NCBI GenBank assembly: GCA_910584715.1
Contig: CAJUAN010000010.1
Coordinates: 22,116-86,115 of the forward strand
Length of the DNA: 64,000 nt
Direction: 5' to 3'
Source: an uncultured Oscillospiraceae bacterium
GTDB lineage: Bacteria; Bacillota; Clostridia; Oscillospirales; Ruminococcaceae
Every line of letters begins with the position of its first letter. The first letter of the stretch is position 1. The notes under the pieces were generated by a model. It did no database searches and had not been told where the DNA came from. It worked only from the letters and a program-made list of their open reading frames with translations. Position numbers and translations under genes: made by a program. Shown one piece after another: positions 36,062 to 45,170 of this stretch.

Positions 36062-36702
36062 GCTGTCACCTCTGTTACGGAAGTGTTTTCAATCCGGAAT
36101 TTTTTAGTGCAGAGGGACTCAATGTCCTCCGCGATATGGCTTGCGATAACTATTGTAGCGCCCGCACCGTTCAGCTCTCTGAAAAGCTCCCGCACAAGCC
36201 CCACGGAACGGTCGTCCAGGCTGTTCATTGGTTCGTCCAGCACAAGCAGCTCGGGCTTGTTCATCACCGCCTGGATTATCCCCAGCTTCTGACGCATACC
36301 CAGCGAATAGGACTTCACGGGACGGCGGTTCCCCGGGTCAAGTTCCAGCCGCTCCATCAGGTCGGCTATCTCCTCCGCGGGTACCGGGTCTGCGCTCATG
36401 GCGTTGAGTATTTTCAAATTTTTCAGTCCGCTGTAGTGGGGTATAAAGCCGGGGGTCTCTATCATGACCCCGAGTGAATCGGGAAACTTCCGCCTGGCGT
36501 TAAAGTTCTCGCCGCCCACGGTTATCTCTCCCGAATCGGGTACCATAAGTCCCGTCATAAGCTTGAAGACAACGGTTTTTCCGCTGCCGTTCCTGCCCAC
36601 AAAGCCGCATATCCCGCCCTTTTCTATCCCAAAGCTTACAGCTTTCAGTACTGTGTTCCCGCCGAAGCTTTTGCTTACGTCCCTGAATCGTATGTAGCTC
36701 AT
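36058..36702 (-). CDS. ABC exporter ATPase
   Basis: A 214-residue ATPase. Walker A is GRNGSGKTV, the Q-loop GVMIETPGFIPHYSG, the signature YSLGMRQKLGI, Walker B LLVLDEPMNSLDDRS and the H-loop IASHIAED. The degenerate signature SLGMRQ is typical of exporters of the bacitracin/lantibiotic-like type. It starts the three-gene exporter unit; ATG 36702 follows GAAAGGAATATTAA. Confidence 0.93.
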   Translation of the reverse strand: MSYIRFRDVSKSFGGNTVLKAVSFGIEKGGICGFVGRNGSGKTVVFKLMTGLMVPDSGEITVGGENFNARRKFPDSLGVMIETPGFIPHYSGLKNLKILNAMSADPVPAEEIADLMERLELDPGNRRPVKSYSLGMRQKLGIIQAVMNKPELLVLDEPMNSLDDRSVGLVRELFRELNGAGATIVIASHIAEDIESLCTKKFRIENTSVTEVTA

Positions 36703-36800
36703 TTAATATTCCTTTCAGTATAATTTGATTTGCGATATACTTATAGTTAGCCTGCAAAGCGTACTGTTAAAAAAGAGGTAAAGCTGCAGCAATACCCCCG

Positions 36801-37367
36801 TTAGTCCGTATCAACTTCTATCTGCTCCTCTTTGTTTTCGAGAGCATAGCCCAGCACCCTGCGGTAAAATTCCGCCGGGTCGAGCATGATTTTTTCCCTG
36901 ATAAGCTCAGCTTGTTCCTTGTCAGGAGCGTACAGGCTTATCCGCATAAGGTCGTAGTTTGTATCGCCGATACGGCACCGCACCTCGCAGCCGTTGTCCG
37001 TTTCCGCAATATTCGTATCCGCGGAGCTTTCTCTTTCCAGCCGCGCAAAATAGCTTAACGCCGCTTTCAGTATCTCCTTGCGGAAATAAAGCGGAACGGT
37101 GTCGTTGAAGTAATCCGCGCCGAAGCGTCCCTTTTCGGTGGGCTCTATATAGACCTTTCCGTCCCTTTCGGTACGGGTGAGGGAACCGTTTTTCAGCAGT
37201 CCCTCCAAAGCCTCGCTGTAATAAAAGTAGTTTATAACGCCGCTTTCCTCGGCGATCTCGTAAAGCTGCTCTTCTGTGACCGGCTGCTTTAAGCGGTCGA
37301 GCAAATAACATATGAGTACTCTGACGCGGTGTGCGGAGTTAAGCTCCGCGGAATTGTAGTCGTTCAT
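36801..37367 (-). CDS. DUF4364 winged-helix protein
   Basis: A 188-residue protein. ATG 37367 with ACGGAGC upstream is preferred. It has a winged-helix-like N-terminal half (VRVLICYLLDRLKQPVTEEQLYEIAEESGVINYFYYSEALEGL pattern in parts) and YIEPTEKGRFGADYF; the second half is alpha/beta. This matches the DUF4364 family of Clostridia, predicted transcription factors. It is the last gene behind the shikimate run and the membrane protein at 37397. Confidence 0.82.
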   Translation of the reverse strand: MNDYNSAELNSAHRVRVLICYLLDRLKQPVTEEQLYEIAEESGVINYFYYSEALEGLLKNGSLTRTERDGKVYIEPTEKGRFGADYFNDTVPLYFRKEILKAALSYFARLERESSADTNIAETDNGCEVRCRIGDTNYDLMRISLYAPDKEQAELIREKIMLDPAEFYRRVLGYALENKEEQIEVDTD

Positions 37368-37396
37368 AAAAGCTCCGTATTGGAATAATATTGGGT

Positions 37397-38134
37397 TCAA
37401 AGCATACTATCTATTTTTCTCGTACCCTTGGGAGGGGGAGAATCTATTGAAAGTTCGTCCATTTCCATGGGTAGAGGAAGCGTTTTTTCATCGGAATCCG
37501 TATTGTCCTCAGTTTCCTTGGCTTCCTTTCTCAGACGTTTTTGGTACTCGCTCTGGTGATATCTCAGCCCCAGAGAATTTGACATAGCTTTCGGTTCGTT
37601 TATCATTTCAATGAAATCGGGGTATCCGTCCTGGAGTGACAGATAGTCAAGCTCCCTGTAGAGCCTGCGTACAAAATCTTCCAGCCACATTCCGTAGCAG
37701 CCGTATGCGAGCGCATACAGTCCGAAGGGTATTGTAAACGAGCCTGTAAACATGCCGATAAGACTTCCCGCAGTTCCCGCGGCGTACAACCCGAAAAGCA
37801 CATAATGCGGCTTGCGGGCTTTGAAAAAATGCGCCGCCGCAGTTATCGCCGTGACAAGAAAAAGATACCCTATAAACAGGTACGGCACAGTCATGGGATT
37901 TGCCTGCTTTTCAATTACCTCGCCTGTCATAATGTTCCTGAGCATTCTGTCAGCGAAGTCTGCCGCTTTGCCTATAATATTCAGGATAGCCGAAAAAGCA
38001 TAATACAGCGTCATAAATGCAAACGCAGCTCCCGACGGGATAATACCCGCCCAGAACGAAAATTTGAAGTGCTTCTGCAATTTCTTGTAGCGGTAATGAT
38101 TAGCCTTGAAAAGCTCGTCGCGCCTTGAGGACAT
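37397..38134 (-). CDS. multi-pass membrane protein, function unknown
   Basis: A 245-residue protein with four hydrophobic segments between residues 28 and 155 (FWAGIIPSGAAFAFMTLYYAF, VPYLFIGYLFLVTAITAAAHF in parts). The cytoplasmic tail is long, Glu/Lys-rich and ends in Pro-rich DSPPPKGTRKID. It starts 14 bases after aroC behind GGAGGTATATT and precedes DUF4364 by 29 bases, so it is co-transcribed. No family recognised. Confidence 0.75.
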   Translation of the reverse strand: MSSRRDELFKANHYRYKKLQKHFKFSFWAGIIPSGAAFAFMTLYYAFSAILNIIGKAADFADRMLRNIMTGEVIEKQANPMTVPYLFIGYLFLVTAITAAAHFFKARKPHYVLFGLYAAGTAGSLIGMFTGSFTIPFGLYALAYGCYGMWLEDFVRRLYRELDYLSLQDGYPDFIEMINEPKAMSNSLGLRYHQSEYQKRLRKEAKETEDNTDSDEKTLPLPMEMDELSIDSPPPKGTRKIDSML

Positions 38135-38148
38135 AATATACCTCCAAA

Positions 38149-39240
38149 TCAGAAGTTCGGATAATCAAGCATATGCGAGAGAATAGCAATATTTGCCGCC
38201 GCCTCCACGCAGGGCACCGCTCTGGGAACGACGCAGGGGTCGTGTCTGCCCTTGATCTCCAGGGTCTCGTTGGTAAGGGAGCTTATGTTGACGGTCTCCT
38301 GGGGTCTCGCTATGGACGGCGTGGGCTTGAACGCGACTCTGAAAACTATGGGCATTCCCGAGGATATACCGCCAAGTATGCCGCCGTGATTGTTTGTTTT
38401 AGTCAGAACGTGACCGTGGCCGTCCACATAAAATTCGTCGTTGTTCTGGCTGCCCAGCATTTCAGCCGCCTTGAAGCCCGCGCCGAACTCTATGCCCTTG
38501 ACCGCGGGTATGCCGAAAACAAGCTGGGCGATGCTGTTTTCAAGTCCCTCGAAAATGGGAGAGCCTATTCCCGCCGGAACATTGGTGACAACGCATTCAA
38601 CAACGCCGCCGAGACTGTCCAGGCTTTCACGAGCCTTGGCGATGTCCTCAACCATAGCCGCGCCCTTTTTATCGTTAAGTACCGGGAATTTCTTGTGCCT
38701 GAGCGCAACTATGTCCTCTTTGGAAACCCCGCAGGGATCAAACTGCTTGTCCTTGATATTGTGTACCTGCAAAATATGCGCGCCGGTGTAGATGCCCCTG
38801 CGCTCCAGTACCTGACCGCATACCGCCCCCGCAAAGCAGAGGGGAGCCGTAAGCCTGCCGGAGAAATGCCCCCCGCCGCGGACGTCGTTGAAGCCCTTGT
38901 AGCGGAGCGCGCCCGTATAGTCCGCGTGACCAGGACGTGCAAGCTTGGAGATGTTGCCGTAATCCTGCGAATGGGTGTCGCTGTTATTTATGAACGCAGC
39001 AACGGGAGTACCCGTGGTGTAGCCGTTATAGATACCCGACAGGATGTTGGGCATATCGGCTTCCCGCCTGTGGGTAGAGGTCGCGTCGTTCTTGGGTGCG
39101 CGCCTGTTCATAAAGCAGCGCAGCTCCTCCGGGTCGATATGCTCACCGGGGGGGAGCTTGTCAAGCACCACTCCGATAGCGGGACCGTGGGATTCTCCGA
39201 AAATTGATATCGTAAGATTGTGGTTCCAGAATGAAGACAT
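38149..39240 (-). CDS. aroC: chorismate synthase
   Basis: A 363-residue FMN-dependent enzyme converting EPSP to chorismate, the last shikimate step. Seen are SIFGESHGPAIGVVLDKLPPGE at the N-terminus (in pieces), RRAPKNDATSTHRRE, ARPGHADYTGALRY, and the signature RGGGHFSGRLTAP. The conserved SGMPIVFRVAFKPTPSI and RHDPCVVPRAVP follow. Complete length. It is the fourth aro gene of the operon. Confidence 0.97.
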   Translation of the reverse strand: MSSFWNHNLTISIFGESHGPAIGVVLDKLPPGEHIDPEELRCFMNRRAPKNDATSTHRREADMPNILSGIYNGYTTGTPVAAFINNSDTHSQDYGNISKLARPGHADYTGALRYKGFNDVRGGGHFSGRLTAPLCFAGAVCGQVLERRGIYTGAHILQVHNIKDKQFDPCGVSKEDIVALRHKKFPVLNDKKGAAMVEDIAKARESLDSLGGVVECVVTNVPAGIGSPIFEGLENSIAQLVFGIPAVKGIEFGAGFKAAEMLGSQNNDEFYVDGHGHVLTKTNNHGGILGGISSGMPIVFRVAFKPTPSIARPQETVNISSLTNETLEIKGRHDPCVVPRAVPCVEAAANIAILSHMLDYPNF

Positions 39241-39294
39241 TTTATTCGATCAGTCCTTTCCTGATAGAAATTGGATATTAGAAGCCGTCAGAAG

Positions 39295-40560
39295 TCATGT
39301 TCTTTCAAATTCGACGTTCCCGCCGAGAGAAGCGAAATCCGTCCAGAAATCGGGATAGCTTTTCGCCACGGCTTCCGCGCCGGTAACGGTTATCTCGCCG
39401 TCAGCCATGGTTGACGCTATCGCGGACGCCATAACTATCCTGTGGTCGTTGCAGCCGTCTATTACCCCGCCGTGAAAGCGCTCCACGGGCTCTATCTCAA
39501 GGGAATCCTCCCCGACGGAGATCTTCCCGCCGATATTTCCCAGCGCTGAGGCTATCGCTTCAAGACGGTCGCTTTCCTTTATTTTCAGGCGTTTCGCGCC
39601 CGTAATGCGGCTCGTCCCGTCGGTAAAGCAGCCCAGCACGGCAAGTACGGGAACAAGGTCGGGAATATCGGAAACGTCCGCCGTAAACGCGGGAAGTCTC
39701 TTTACGCCCGTACCGTTTATCTTATTATAGCCTATACCGCCGATAATTTCAAGTATCTTTTTATCTCCCTGCACGGAATTTTCGCTGAGGTTGTCCACCT
39801 GCACCTCCGAGCCGAGAGCGTTGGCGACGAAGTAAAACGCCGCCTGGGAGTAGTCCCCCTCCACGGAAACGTCCGCGCTGCGGTACTTCTGACCGCCTCT
39901 TATGCGGTAAACGGGCAGACCGTCCTTGTCCTCGTTTTCGTCAATATTTATCCCGAAGCGGGACAGGGCTTCAACGGTCATATCCGCGTAGGGCTTGGAT
40001 TCCAGCCTTGAGGCAAGTCTTATAACGGAATTTCCGCTGCACAGGGGAAGCGCGAAAAGCAGTCCCGAAATGAACTGGGAGGAAATGTCCCCCTCTAAAA
40101 CATAGTCGCCGCCTTTAAGGGTACCGTTCATGGTAAAGGGCATTACACCCTCGGTCTTGGTGATGACCGCGCCGTTTTTGCCCAGCTCCCTTATGTAGGG
40201 GGTTATAGGTCTTTCGGGGAGCTTTCCCCTTCCGTGAAACTCGCAGGAGCAGCCCAGAGCCGCGGCTATTGGTATGATAAATCTCATGGTGGAGCCGCTT
40301 TCACGGCAGTCGATAACAGCCGAGGCGGCGGGGGTCTTTATTCCCATTACAGTGTAAGTATTTCCCTCGCGGAAAATTTTCGCTCCAAGAGCGGTAAGCG
40401 CGCCGACAGTAGCGTCGATGTCCTCGGAAGCGCTTATATTCGATATCTCGGAAACTCCTCCCGCAAGCGCCGCCGCAATAAGCATACGGTGTGAAAAGCT
40501 TTTCGAGGACGGCGCGTTCACTCTGCCTATAAGCTTTGACGGTTTGATCCTAACATTCAT
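39295..40560 (-). CDS. aroA: EPSP synthase (3-phosphoshikimate 1-carboxyvinyltransferase)
   Basis: A 421-residue enzyme joining PEP and shikimate-3-phosphate. The N-terminal VNAPSSKSFSHRMLIAA, the PEP-contact DCRESGSTMRFIIP, ISSQFISGLLFALP and the C-terminal IKESDRLEAIASAL and GCNDHRIVMASAIA are all present. The GLGNAGTA-like motif of class I enzymes is replaced by a class II-type sequence, and it sits between aroB and aroC. Class II enzymes are generally less sensitive to glyphosate; class call is by eye. Confidence 0.95.
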   Translation of the reverse strand: MNVRIKPSKLIGRVNAPSSKSFSHRMLIAAALAGGVSEISNISASEDIDATVGALTALGAKIFREGNTYTVMGIKTPAASAVIDCRESGSTMRFIIPIAAALGCSCEFHGRGKLPERPITPYIRELGKNGAVITKTEGVMPFTMNGTLKGGDYVLEGDISSQFISGLLFALPLCSGNSVIRLASRLESKPYADMTVEALSRFGINIDENEDKDGLPVYRIRGGQKYRSADVSVEGDYSQAAFYFVANALGSEVQVDNLSENSVQGDKKILEIIGGIGYNKINGTGVKRLPAFTADVSDIPDLVPVLAVLGCFTDGTSRITGAKRLKIKESDRLEAIASALGNIGGKISVGEDSLEIEPVERFHGGVIDGCNDHRIVMASAIASTMADGEITVTGAEAVAKSYPDFWTDFASLGGNVEFERT

Positions 40561-40644
40561 AAACTGACAGCTTTCCGTCTTTGAAAATTTTGCTGACGGA
40601 AAACAAGTCCTCCTTTCCGAATATGGTTCAGGTTTAATATTTAT

Positions 40645-41736
40645 TCATTCGGAAGCCTCGGAAAGCATTGCGAAAAAGCTTTCCACAGGCATTTTTTTTA
40701 TCATGGACGCTCCCACGTCGCAGCATACTATAACATTTATCGTATCGCCGAAACGCTTCTTGTCGTTCAGGCAAGCGCTTCCGAGCTGCTCCGGAGTCGG
40801 CTCCACGGACACGTTCAGACCGTATCCGTCAAGACATTTTGCAAGTCTTTCGCATGTGCCCTTTTCCGCGAGCATATGCCTTTCGGCAATACCGGTTATC
40901 ATTTTCATGCCCGCCGCCACTGCCTGTCCGTGGGTTATGCCGGTGTAATTGTAGTACTGCTCTATTGAGTGTCCCAGCGTGTGACCGAAATTCAGCTTCA
41001 TTCTTTCTCCGGTGTCAAACTCGTCCGCCTGAACAACGTCACGCTTTATGGCGACGTTTCGGGCGATAACGTCCTCCAGCACGTCCTTGTTTTCGCGGAG
41101 GGTCTTCAAGTCATATTTTTCCAGCAGTTCAAACAGCTTTGCGGATTTTATCATTCCGTGCTTCACAACTTCGCCCATTCCGTCGGTGAAAAATTCGTCG
41201 GGCAGAGTATCCAGCGCGTCGATATCGCACAGCACAAGCTTAGGCTGCTTAAAAGCTCCCACAAGATTTTTTCCTCCCGCAAGATCCACCGCGGTCTTTC
41301 CTCCCACGGAGGAATCCACCTGAGCCAGAAGCGTTGTGGGTATTTGGACAAAATCCATGCCGCGCAGGTAGGTCGCCGCCGCGAAGCCGGTCATATCGCC
41401 GGTTACGCCGCCGCCCAGAGCCGCAAGACAGTCGCTTCGGCTGAAGCTGTTCTCGCACAGAAAATTCCATATCTTAACAAGCGTGTCGGTATTCTTGGAC
41501 TGCTCCCCGTGGGGAAAAACAAATCTGCACACCGAAAAGCCCGCGCTTTCAAGGGATTTCTGCACCGCGTCTCCGTAAAGAGCGTTTACGTTGTCGTCGG
41601 TTATCAGACCTATCTTTTCCGCTTGGGAGACCTCTTTGACATAGCTTCCGCACTCGGACAGAAGCCCCCTGCCCACAAGCACGTCGTAGACTCCCGAAGC
41701 CTTTACGGTTATTCTTTCAATTTTGGAACTTGTCAT
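40645..41736 (-). CDS. aroB: 3-dehydroquinate synthase
   Basis: A 363-residue NAD- and Zn-dependent enzyme that cyclises DAHP to 3-dehydroquinate. Seen are PHGEQSKNTDTL, the glycine-rich LGGGVTGDMTGFAAATYLRG, QIPTTLLAQVDSSVGGKTAVDLAGGKN in parts, and the metal-binding MKLNFGHTLGHSIEQ. Full length. It follows aroF by 39 bases and precedes aroA by 84. Confidence 0.97.
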   Translation of the reverse strand: MTSSKIERITVKASGVYDVLVGRGLLSECGSYVKEVSQAEKIGLITDDNVNALYGDAVQKSLESAGFSVCRFVFPHGEQSKNTDTLVKIWNFLCENSFSRSDCLAALGGGVTGDMTGFAAATYLRGMDFVQIPTTLLAQVDSSVGGKTAVDLAGGKNLVGAFKQPKLVLCDIDALDTLPDEFFTDGMGEVVKHGMIKSAKLFELLEKYDLKTLRENKDVLEDVIARNVAIKRDVVQADEFDTGERMKLNFGHTLGHSIEQYYNYTGITHGQAVAAGMKMITGIAERHMLAEKGTCERLAKCLDGYGLNVSVEPTPEQLGSACLNDKKRFGDTINVIVCCDVGASMIKKMPVESFFAMLSEASE

Positions 41737-41775
41737 AAAATCAGACTCCGATCCTCGGTTTAAATGGGTCAGGGA

Positions 41776-42789
41776 TTAGCCTACAGTCCTGCCAAAGTAT
41801 TCCGCAAGACCTTTTACCTTTTTCATGATATCCGCAAATTTATCGGGAGTAAGCTGCTGACCGCCGTCGGAAAGCGCGCTCTTGGGGTCGCAGTGAACTT
41901 CGATCTCGAGAGCGTCCGCACCCGCGGCAACAGCTGCAAGAGACATGGATTCGATAAGCGAAACGATTCCCGTTGCGTGTGAGGGATCGACGCATACCGG
42001 CAGGTGGGACTTCTGCTTGAGAAGCGGCACAGCCGATATATCAAGGGTATTTCTTGTCATTGTCTCAAAGGTGCGTATGCCTCTTTCGCAGAGAATAACG
42101 TTCATATTGCCGCCCGCCATGATGTACTCCGCGGACATGAGGAGCTCCTCTAAAGTGTTTGCCAGACCGCGCTTGAGCAGTATGGGCTTGTCGCACTGTC
42201 CCAGAGCTTTAAGAAGCTTGAAGTTCTGCATATTTCTCGCGCCTACCTGGATGACGTCCACGTCCGCGAAAAGGTCAAGGTCGGCTATGCTCATAATTTC
42301 GGTAACTATAGGCAGACCGGTTTCCTGCCTTGCTTTGAGGAGAAGCTTAATGCCCTCGCCCTCCAGTCCCTGAAAGGAATAGGGGGACGTTCTCGGCTTG
42401 AACGCGCCGCCGCGGAGCATTGTGGCTCCCGCTTCCTTGCAGGCAATGGCGGTTGTGATTATCTGCTCCTCGTTTTCCACGGAGCATGGCCCCGCCATTA
42501 TTTGCAGCGAACCGTTTCCGATTAGCCTGTCCTTTACGGGGATAACGGTATCGTCGGGGTGGAATTTTCGGTTTGCCTTTTTGTAGGGCTCCTGAACTCT
42601 GCGGACGCTTTCAACGCAGTCCTGCGCCATAAGGTTTTCAACGTCCACAACGGAGGTGTCTCCAACAAGACCGATAATGTTCTGGTTCGCACCCTCGATG
42701 TGGTTGGGGCTTATGCCCTTGGCTTTGAGAGCGTCCTCCAGTCTGCGTACCGATTCAGCCTGCGCGTCTTTTCTGAGAATAATGATCAT
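41776..42789 (-). CDS. aroF: DAHP synthase, type I beta
   Basis: A 337-residue enzyme that starts the shikimate pathway from PEP and erythrose-4-phosphate. The N-terminal about 90 residues form a ferredoxin-like regulatory part (MIIILRKDAQAE...). The barrel carries MAGPCSVENEEQI, LRGGAFKPRTSPYSFQG, the conserved KRGL and metal-binding VDPSHATG and DALEIEVH. Lacking a chorismate mutase domain, it is the simple T. maritima/B. subtilis-like form. It begins 19 bases after the LRR lipoprotein gene. Confidence 0.96.
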   Translation of the reverse strand: MIIILRKDAQAESVRRLEDALKAKGISPNHIEGANQNIIGLVGDTSVVDVENLMAQDCVESVRRVQEPYKKANRKFHPDDTVIPVKDRLIGNGSLQIMAGPCSVENEEQIITTAIACKEAGATMLRGGAFKPRTSPYSFQGLEGEGIKLLLKARQETGLPIVTEIMSIADLDLFADVDVIQVGARNMQNFKLLKALGQCDKPILLKRGLANTLEELLMSAEYIMAGGNMNVILCERGIRTFETMTRNTLDISAVPLLKQKSHLPVCVDPSHATGIVSLIESMSLAAVAAGADALEIEVHCDPKSALSDGGQQLTPDKFADIMKKVKGLAEYFGRTVG

Positions 42790-42808
42790 TTTTATTTCCT
42801 CCGGATAT

Positions 42809-43834
42809 TTATTTTTCTACAACCGTAACGTCGGGAAGCTGTTCCTTAAAGGCTTGAAGCTCCTCTTCGGGTATGTTGGTGTTCTCGATATAAAGCTTTT
42901 TGAGGTTAACAAGATTTGTCAGCGGCTTAATGTTTGTCACGGGATTCCCTCCAAGCTTTATCCAGCCAAGGGAGGTCAGGGACATAAGGGGTTCCACGTC
43001 GGATACCTTGTTGTTTTCAAGATATATTTCGGACAGATCCGCCATGTTCATTACGGGAGTAATGTCCGTAACGCCGTTGTTCTGCAAATGCAGTCTTTCA
43101 ATCTGCTTCATTCCGCTGAGGGCGGAAATGTCGGTAATGCTGTTGTCGTTGAGCCTCAGCAGGGTAATGTTCCGCAGTCCCGCAAGGGGTTTTATATCGG
43201 ACACTCTGTTTTCGGAAACGTCAAGCACCTTCAGCGCTGTGAGGCTTTCCAGCGGGGACACGTCGGTAATGTTGTTGGATCTGAGATAAAGATCCTCCAG
43301 CGATACCAGTCCGGCGATAGGGGAAAGGTCGCTTATGTGGTTCTTGAACAGGGAAAGCGTTTTCAGTCCCGTGAGACCTTTCAGCGGAGTCAGATCTGTA
43401 AGCTCGTTCTGGTAAATGTGAAGTTCCGTAAGGTTTACCATATATTTCAGTTCGACTATATCTTCGTCGGTGAGTCCCATATTATTAAGGGTAAGCGACG
43501 TGAGGGACGTGCTGTACTCCTGACCGCGTATCATAATAGTTTCGGGCAGGTCGGCCATTATCTCCTCTTTGATAGCTGCGGCTTCACTGACAGCGGGGTT
43601 GTCCCTGCCGAGGAGAAAATCCGACTTGTTCCTGAACTGAACGTTGGGCATCGTTTCCGCTTTCAGGGATTCGACCTGGCTTTCAAGCTCGCTTATGCGG
43701 GATTCATAGCCCGCCTGATCGAAGCTGTTCCCCGCGTCTGCGGACGCTTCGTCCTTATTGCACGCGGAAAATGCGGCCGCAGCCGTACACACCGCGCAGA
43801 TAAAAGAAAACGTTGTTTTAAGTTTAGATCGCAT
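42809..43834 (-). CDS. leucine-rich-repeat lipoprotein heading the shikimate operon
   Basis: A 341-residue secreted lipoprotein. ATG 43834 (MRSKLKTTFSF) is preferred; the ATG three codons earlier lies too close to the AAAGGA site. The lipobox is FSACNK. A short coiled-coil (ESRISELESQVESLKAE) follows, then about eight 22-residue internalin-type repeats from residue about 120 (pattern L-x-x-L-x-L-x-x-N-x-I-T-D-I-x-P-L). The end is a charged cap. It should bind proteins or glycans outside the cell. Its gene ends 19 bases before aroF and shares its promoter. Confidence 0.88.
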   Translation of the reverse strand: MRSKLKTTFSFICAVCTAAAAFSACNKDEASADAGNSFDQAGYESRISELESQVESLKAETMPNVQFRNKSDFLLGRDNPAVSEAAAIKEEIMADLPETIMIRGQEYSTSLTSLTLNNMGLTDEDIVELKYMVNLTELHIYQNELTDLTPLKGLTGLKTLSLFKNHISDLSPIAGLVSLEDLYLRSNNITDVSPLESLTALKVLDVSENRVSDIKPLAGLRNITLLRLNDNSITDISALSGMKQIERLHLQNNGVTDITPVMNMADLSEIYLENNKVSDVEPLMSLTSLGWIKLGGNPVTNIKPLTNLVNLKKLYIENTNIPEEELQAFKEQLPDVTVVEK

Positions 43835-43978
43835 TACAGTCATATCCTTTCAAAGCGCGCAGGATCGCGCCTAAAATAAAAAAATCTGTGACAGTTTTGC
43901 CGCAGACAGTTTCAGACACTATGTTCACGCCGGACCACGGCATCCCGTATTTCAAAATCACAAAATAAATCCGTATTA

Positions 43979-44007
43979 ATTATATACTAAAACGCTCTGC
44001 TTGTCAA
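43979..44007 (-). promoter_or_regulatory. promoter of the LRR-aro operon
   Basis: Minus-strand TTGACA (44007-44002), 17 bases, TATAAT (43984-43979). The leader of about 138 bases has a repeated AAACTGTC, the T-rich ACAGATTTTTTT, and a GCGCG/CGCGC hairpin just before the ribosome site. The remaining gap toward coaX (505 bases in all) shows only a GCTGCAGCTGCTGCAG tract near 44150 and no gene. Confidence 0.8.
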
Positions 44008-44274
44008 GGATTTTTTTCAAAAAGCACGGCAAATACTTCAAAAATAAATTTCTGTGCAGCAAATCTTTGTTTTGCCGCGCGTCTGCACCGGGAAATCGCG
44101 TTCAGTGCGGGAGAGCGGCGCCGTTAGTCACTGTCGGCAAATCCCAGCTGCTGCAGCTGCTGCAGGTTTCGCCGAGCTTTTTCAGCGGAGACGCAAGAGC
44201 CTGCCGTAATGTTTGATTTTTGTTTATCCTGAAAAAGGACAAATGCGGTTTCGGCGGCGTTAATATTTTGGCTA

Positions 44275-44302
44275 TTGACAAAACGAGGCAATAGTGTATA
44301 AT
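44275..44302 (+). promoter_or_regulatory. promoter of coaX
   Basis: TTGACA (44275-44280), 16 bases, TATAAT (44297-44302). Confidence 0.85.
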
Positions 44303-44339
44303 TAATATCGGCAATACAAAACCAAAGGAGTGACTTCGC

Positions 44340-45107
44340 ATGATATTTACTGTTGACGCAGGGAACACAAATATCGTTCTCGGAGGGATCGAGAACGACA
44401 AGCTGCTGTTTCTTTCCCGCATAGCAACCCAAACCGCTCTTATGGCGGATGAGTATGCCGTCAAGTTCAGCGAGATACTTGCGCTTTACGGTTACTGCGC
44501 CGCGGATATAAACGGCGCGGCTATTTCAAGCGTTGTTACCCCTCTTACGCCGATTTTCAAACAGGCGGTAAAACGTCTTACAAGCAGTAAGATCGTTACA
44601 GTGGGACCCGGCATTAAGACCGGAGTGAACATCAAGATCGACGATCCTGCCGCTCTTGGAGCGGATCTGGTCTGCGGAGCCGTGGGCGCAATGGAAAAGT
44701 ACGATCCTCCCTGTATCATATTCGATCTGGGTACGGCTACCACCATTTCCGCTATCGACAGGAACAGGTTTTTCCTTGGCGGCTCTATAATCCCCGGAGT
44801 AAAGGTGTCCCTTAAAGCTCTCTCGTCAACAGCCGCGGCTCTTCCCGATATCAACACCGAGCTTTCGGGCGACGTGCTTATCGGTACCAACACTGTGGAC
44901 TGCATGAAATCGGGAAGCATTATCGGCACCGCGAGCATGATGGACGGCATGGCTGTGCGCTACAAGGAAGCCATAGGTCAGGACGCCGCCGTTATCGCCA
45001 CGGGCGGACTTGCTTCCAGCATACTGCCGTTCTGCCGCGAAAAGTTCATACTTGACGAGACGCTGCTCATAGACGGTTTGTACGTACTGTATAAGAAAAA
45101 TGCGTAA
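44340..45107 (+). CDS. coaX: type III pantothenate kinase
   Basis: A 255-residue ASKHA-fold kinase phosphorylating pantothenate, the first step to CoA. The N-terminal phosphate motif VDAGNTNIVLGG, GADLVCGAVGAMEKYD, IIFDLGTATTISAID and GGSIIPGVKVSLKAL are the type III hallmarks, ending ATGGLASSI. Such enzymes are not inhibited by CoA. ATG 44340 follows AAAGGAGTGACTTCGC. The transporter gene that follows suggests coupled uptake. Confidence 0.96.
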   Translation: MIFTVDAGNTNIVLGGIENDKLLFLSRIATQTALMADEYAVKFSEILALYGYCAADINGAAISSVVTPLTPIFKQAVKRLTSSKIVTVGPGIKTGVNIKIDDPAALGADLVCGAVGAMEKYDPPCIIFDLGTATTISAIDRNRFFLGGSIIPGVKVSLKALSSTAAALPDINTELSGDVLIGTNTVDCMKSGSIIGTASMMDGMAVRYKEAIGQDAAVIATGGLASSILPFCREKFILDETLLIDGLYVLYKKNA

Positions 45108-45170
45108 AAATCCGCATTGCCATATTACGCTGTATCCCGGGAAACGGGAACGGCAGTAGGAGGAATTTTT

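Noticed and set aside
38173..39207. Plus-strand frame of 344 codons opposite aroC
   Set aside because: aroC is unmistakable on the minus strand; the opposite frame has no recognisable motif.
42900..43500. CRISPR-like regular spacing of similar 66-base units
   Set aside because: The periodicity is that of 22-residue leucine-rich repeats within a coding gene.
43835..43978. T-box or known riboswitch before the LRR-aro operon
   Set aside because: The leader is only about 138 bases and lacks the T-box sequence or a conserved aptamer core that I could recognise.
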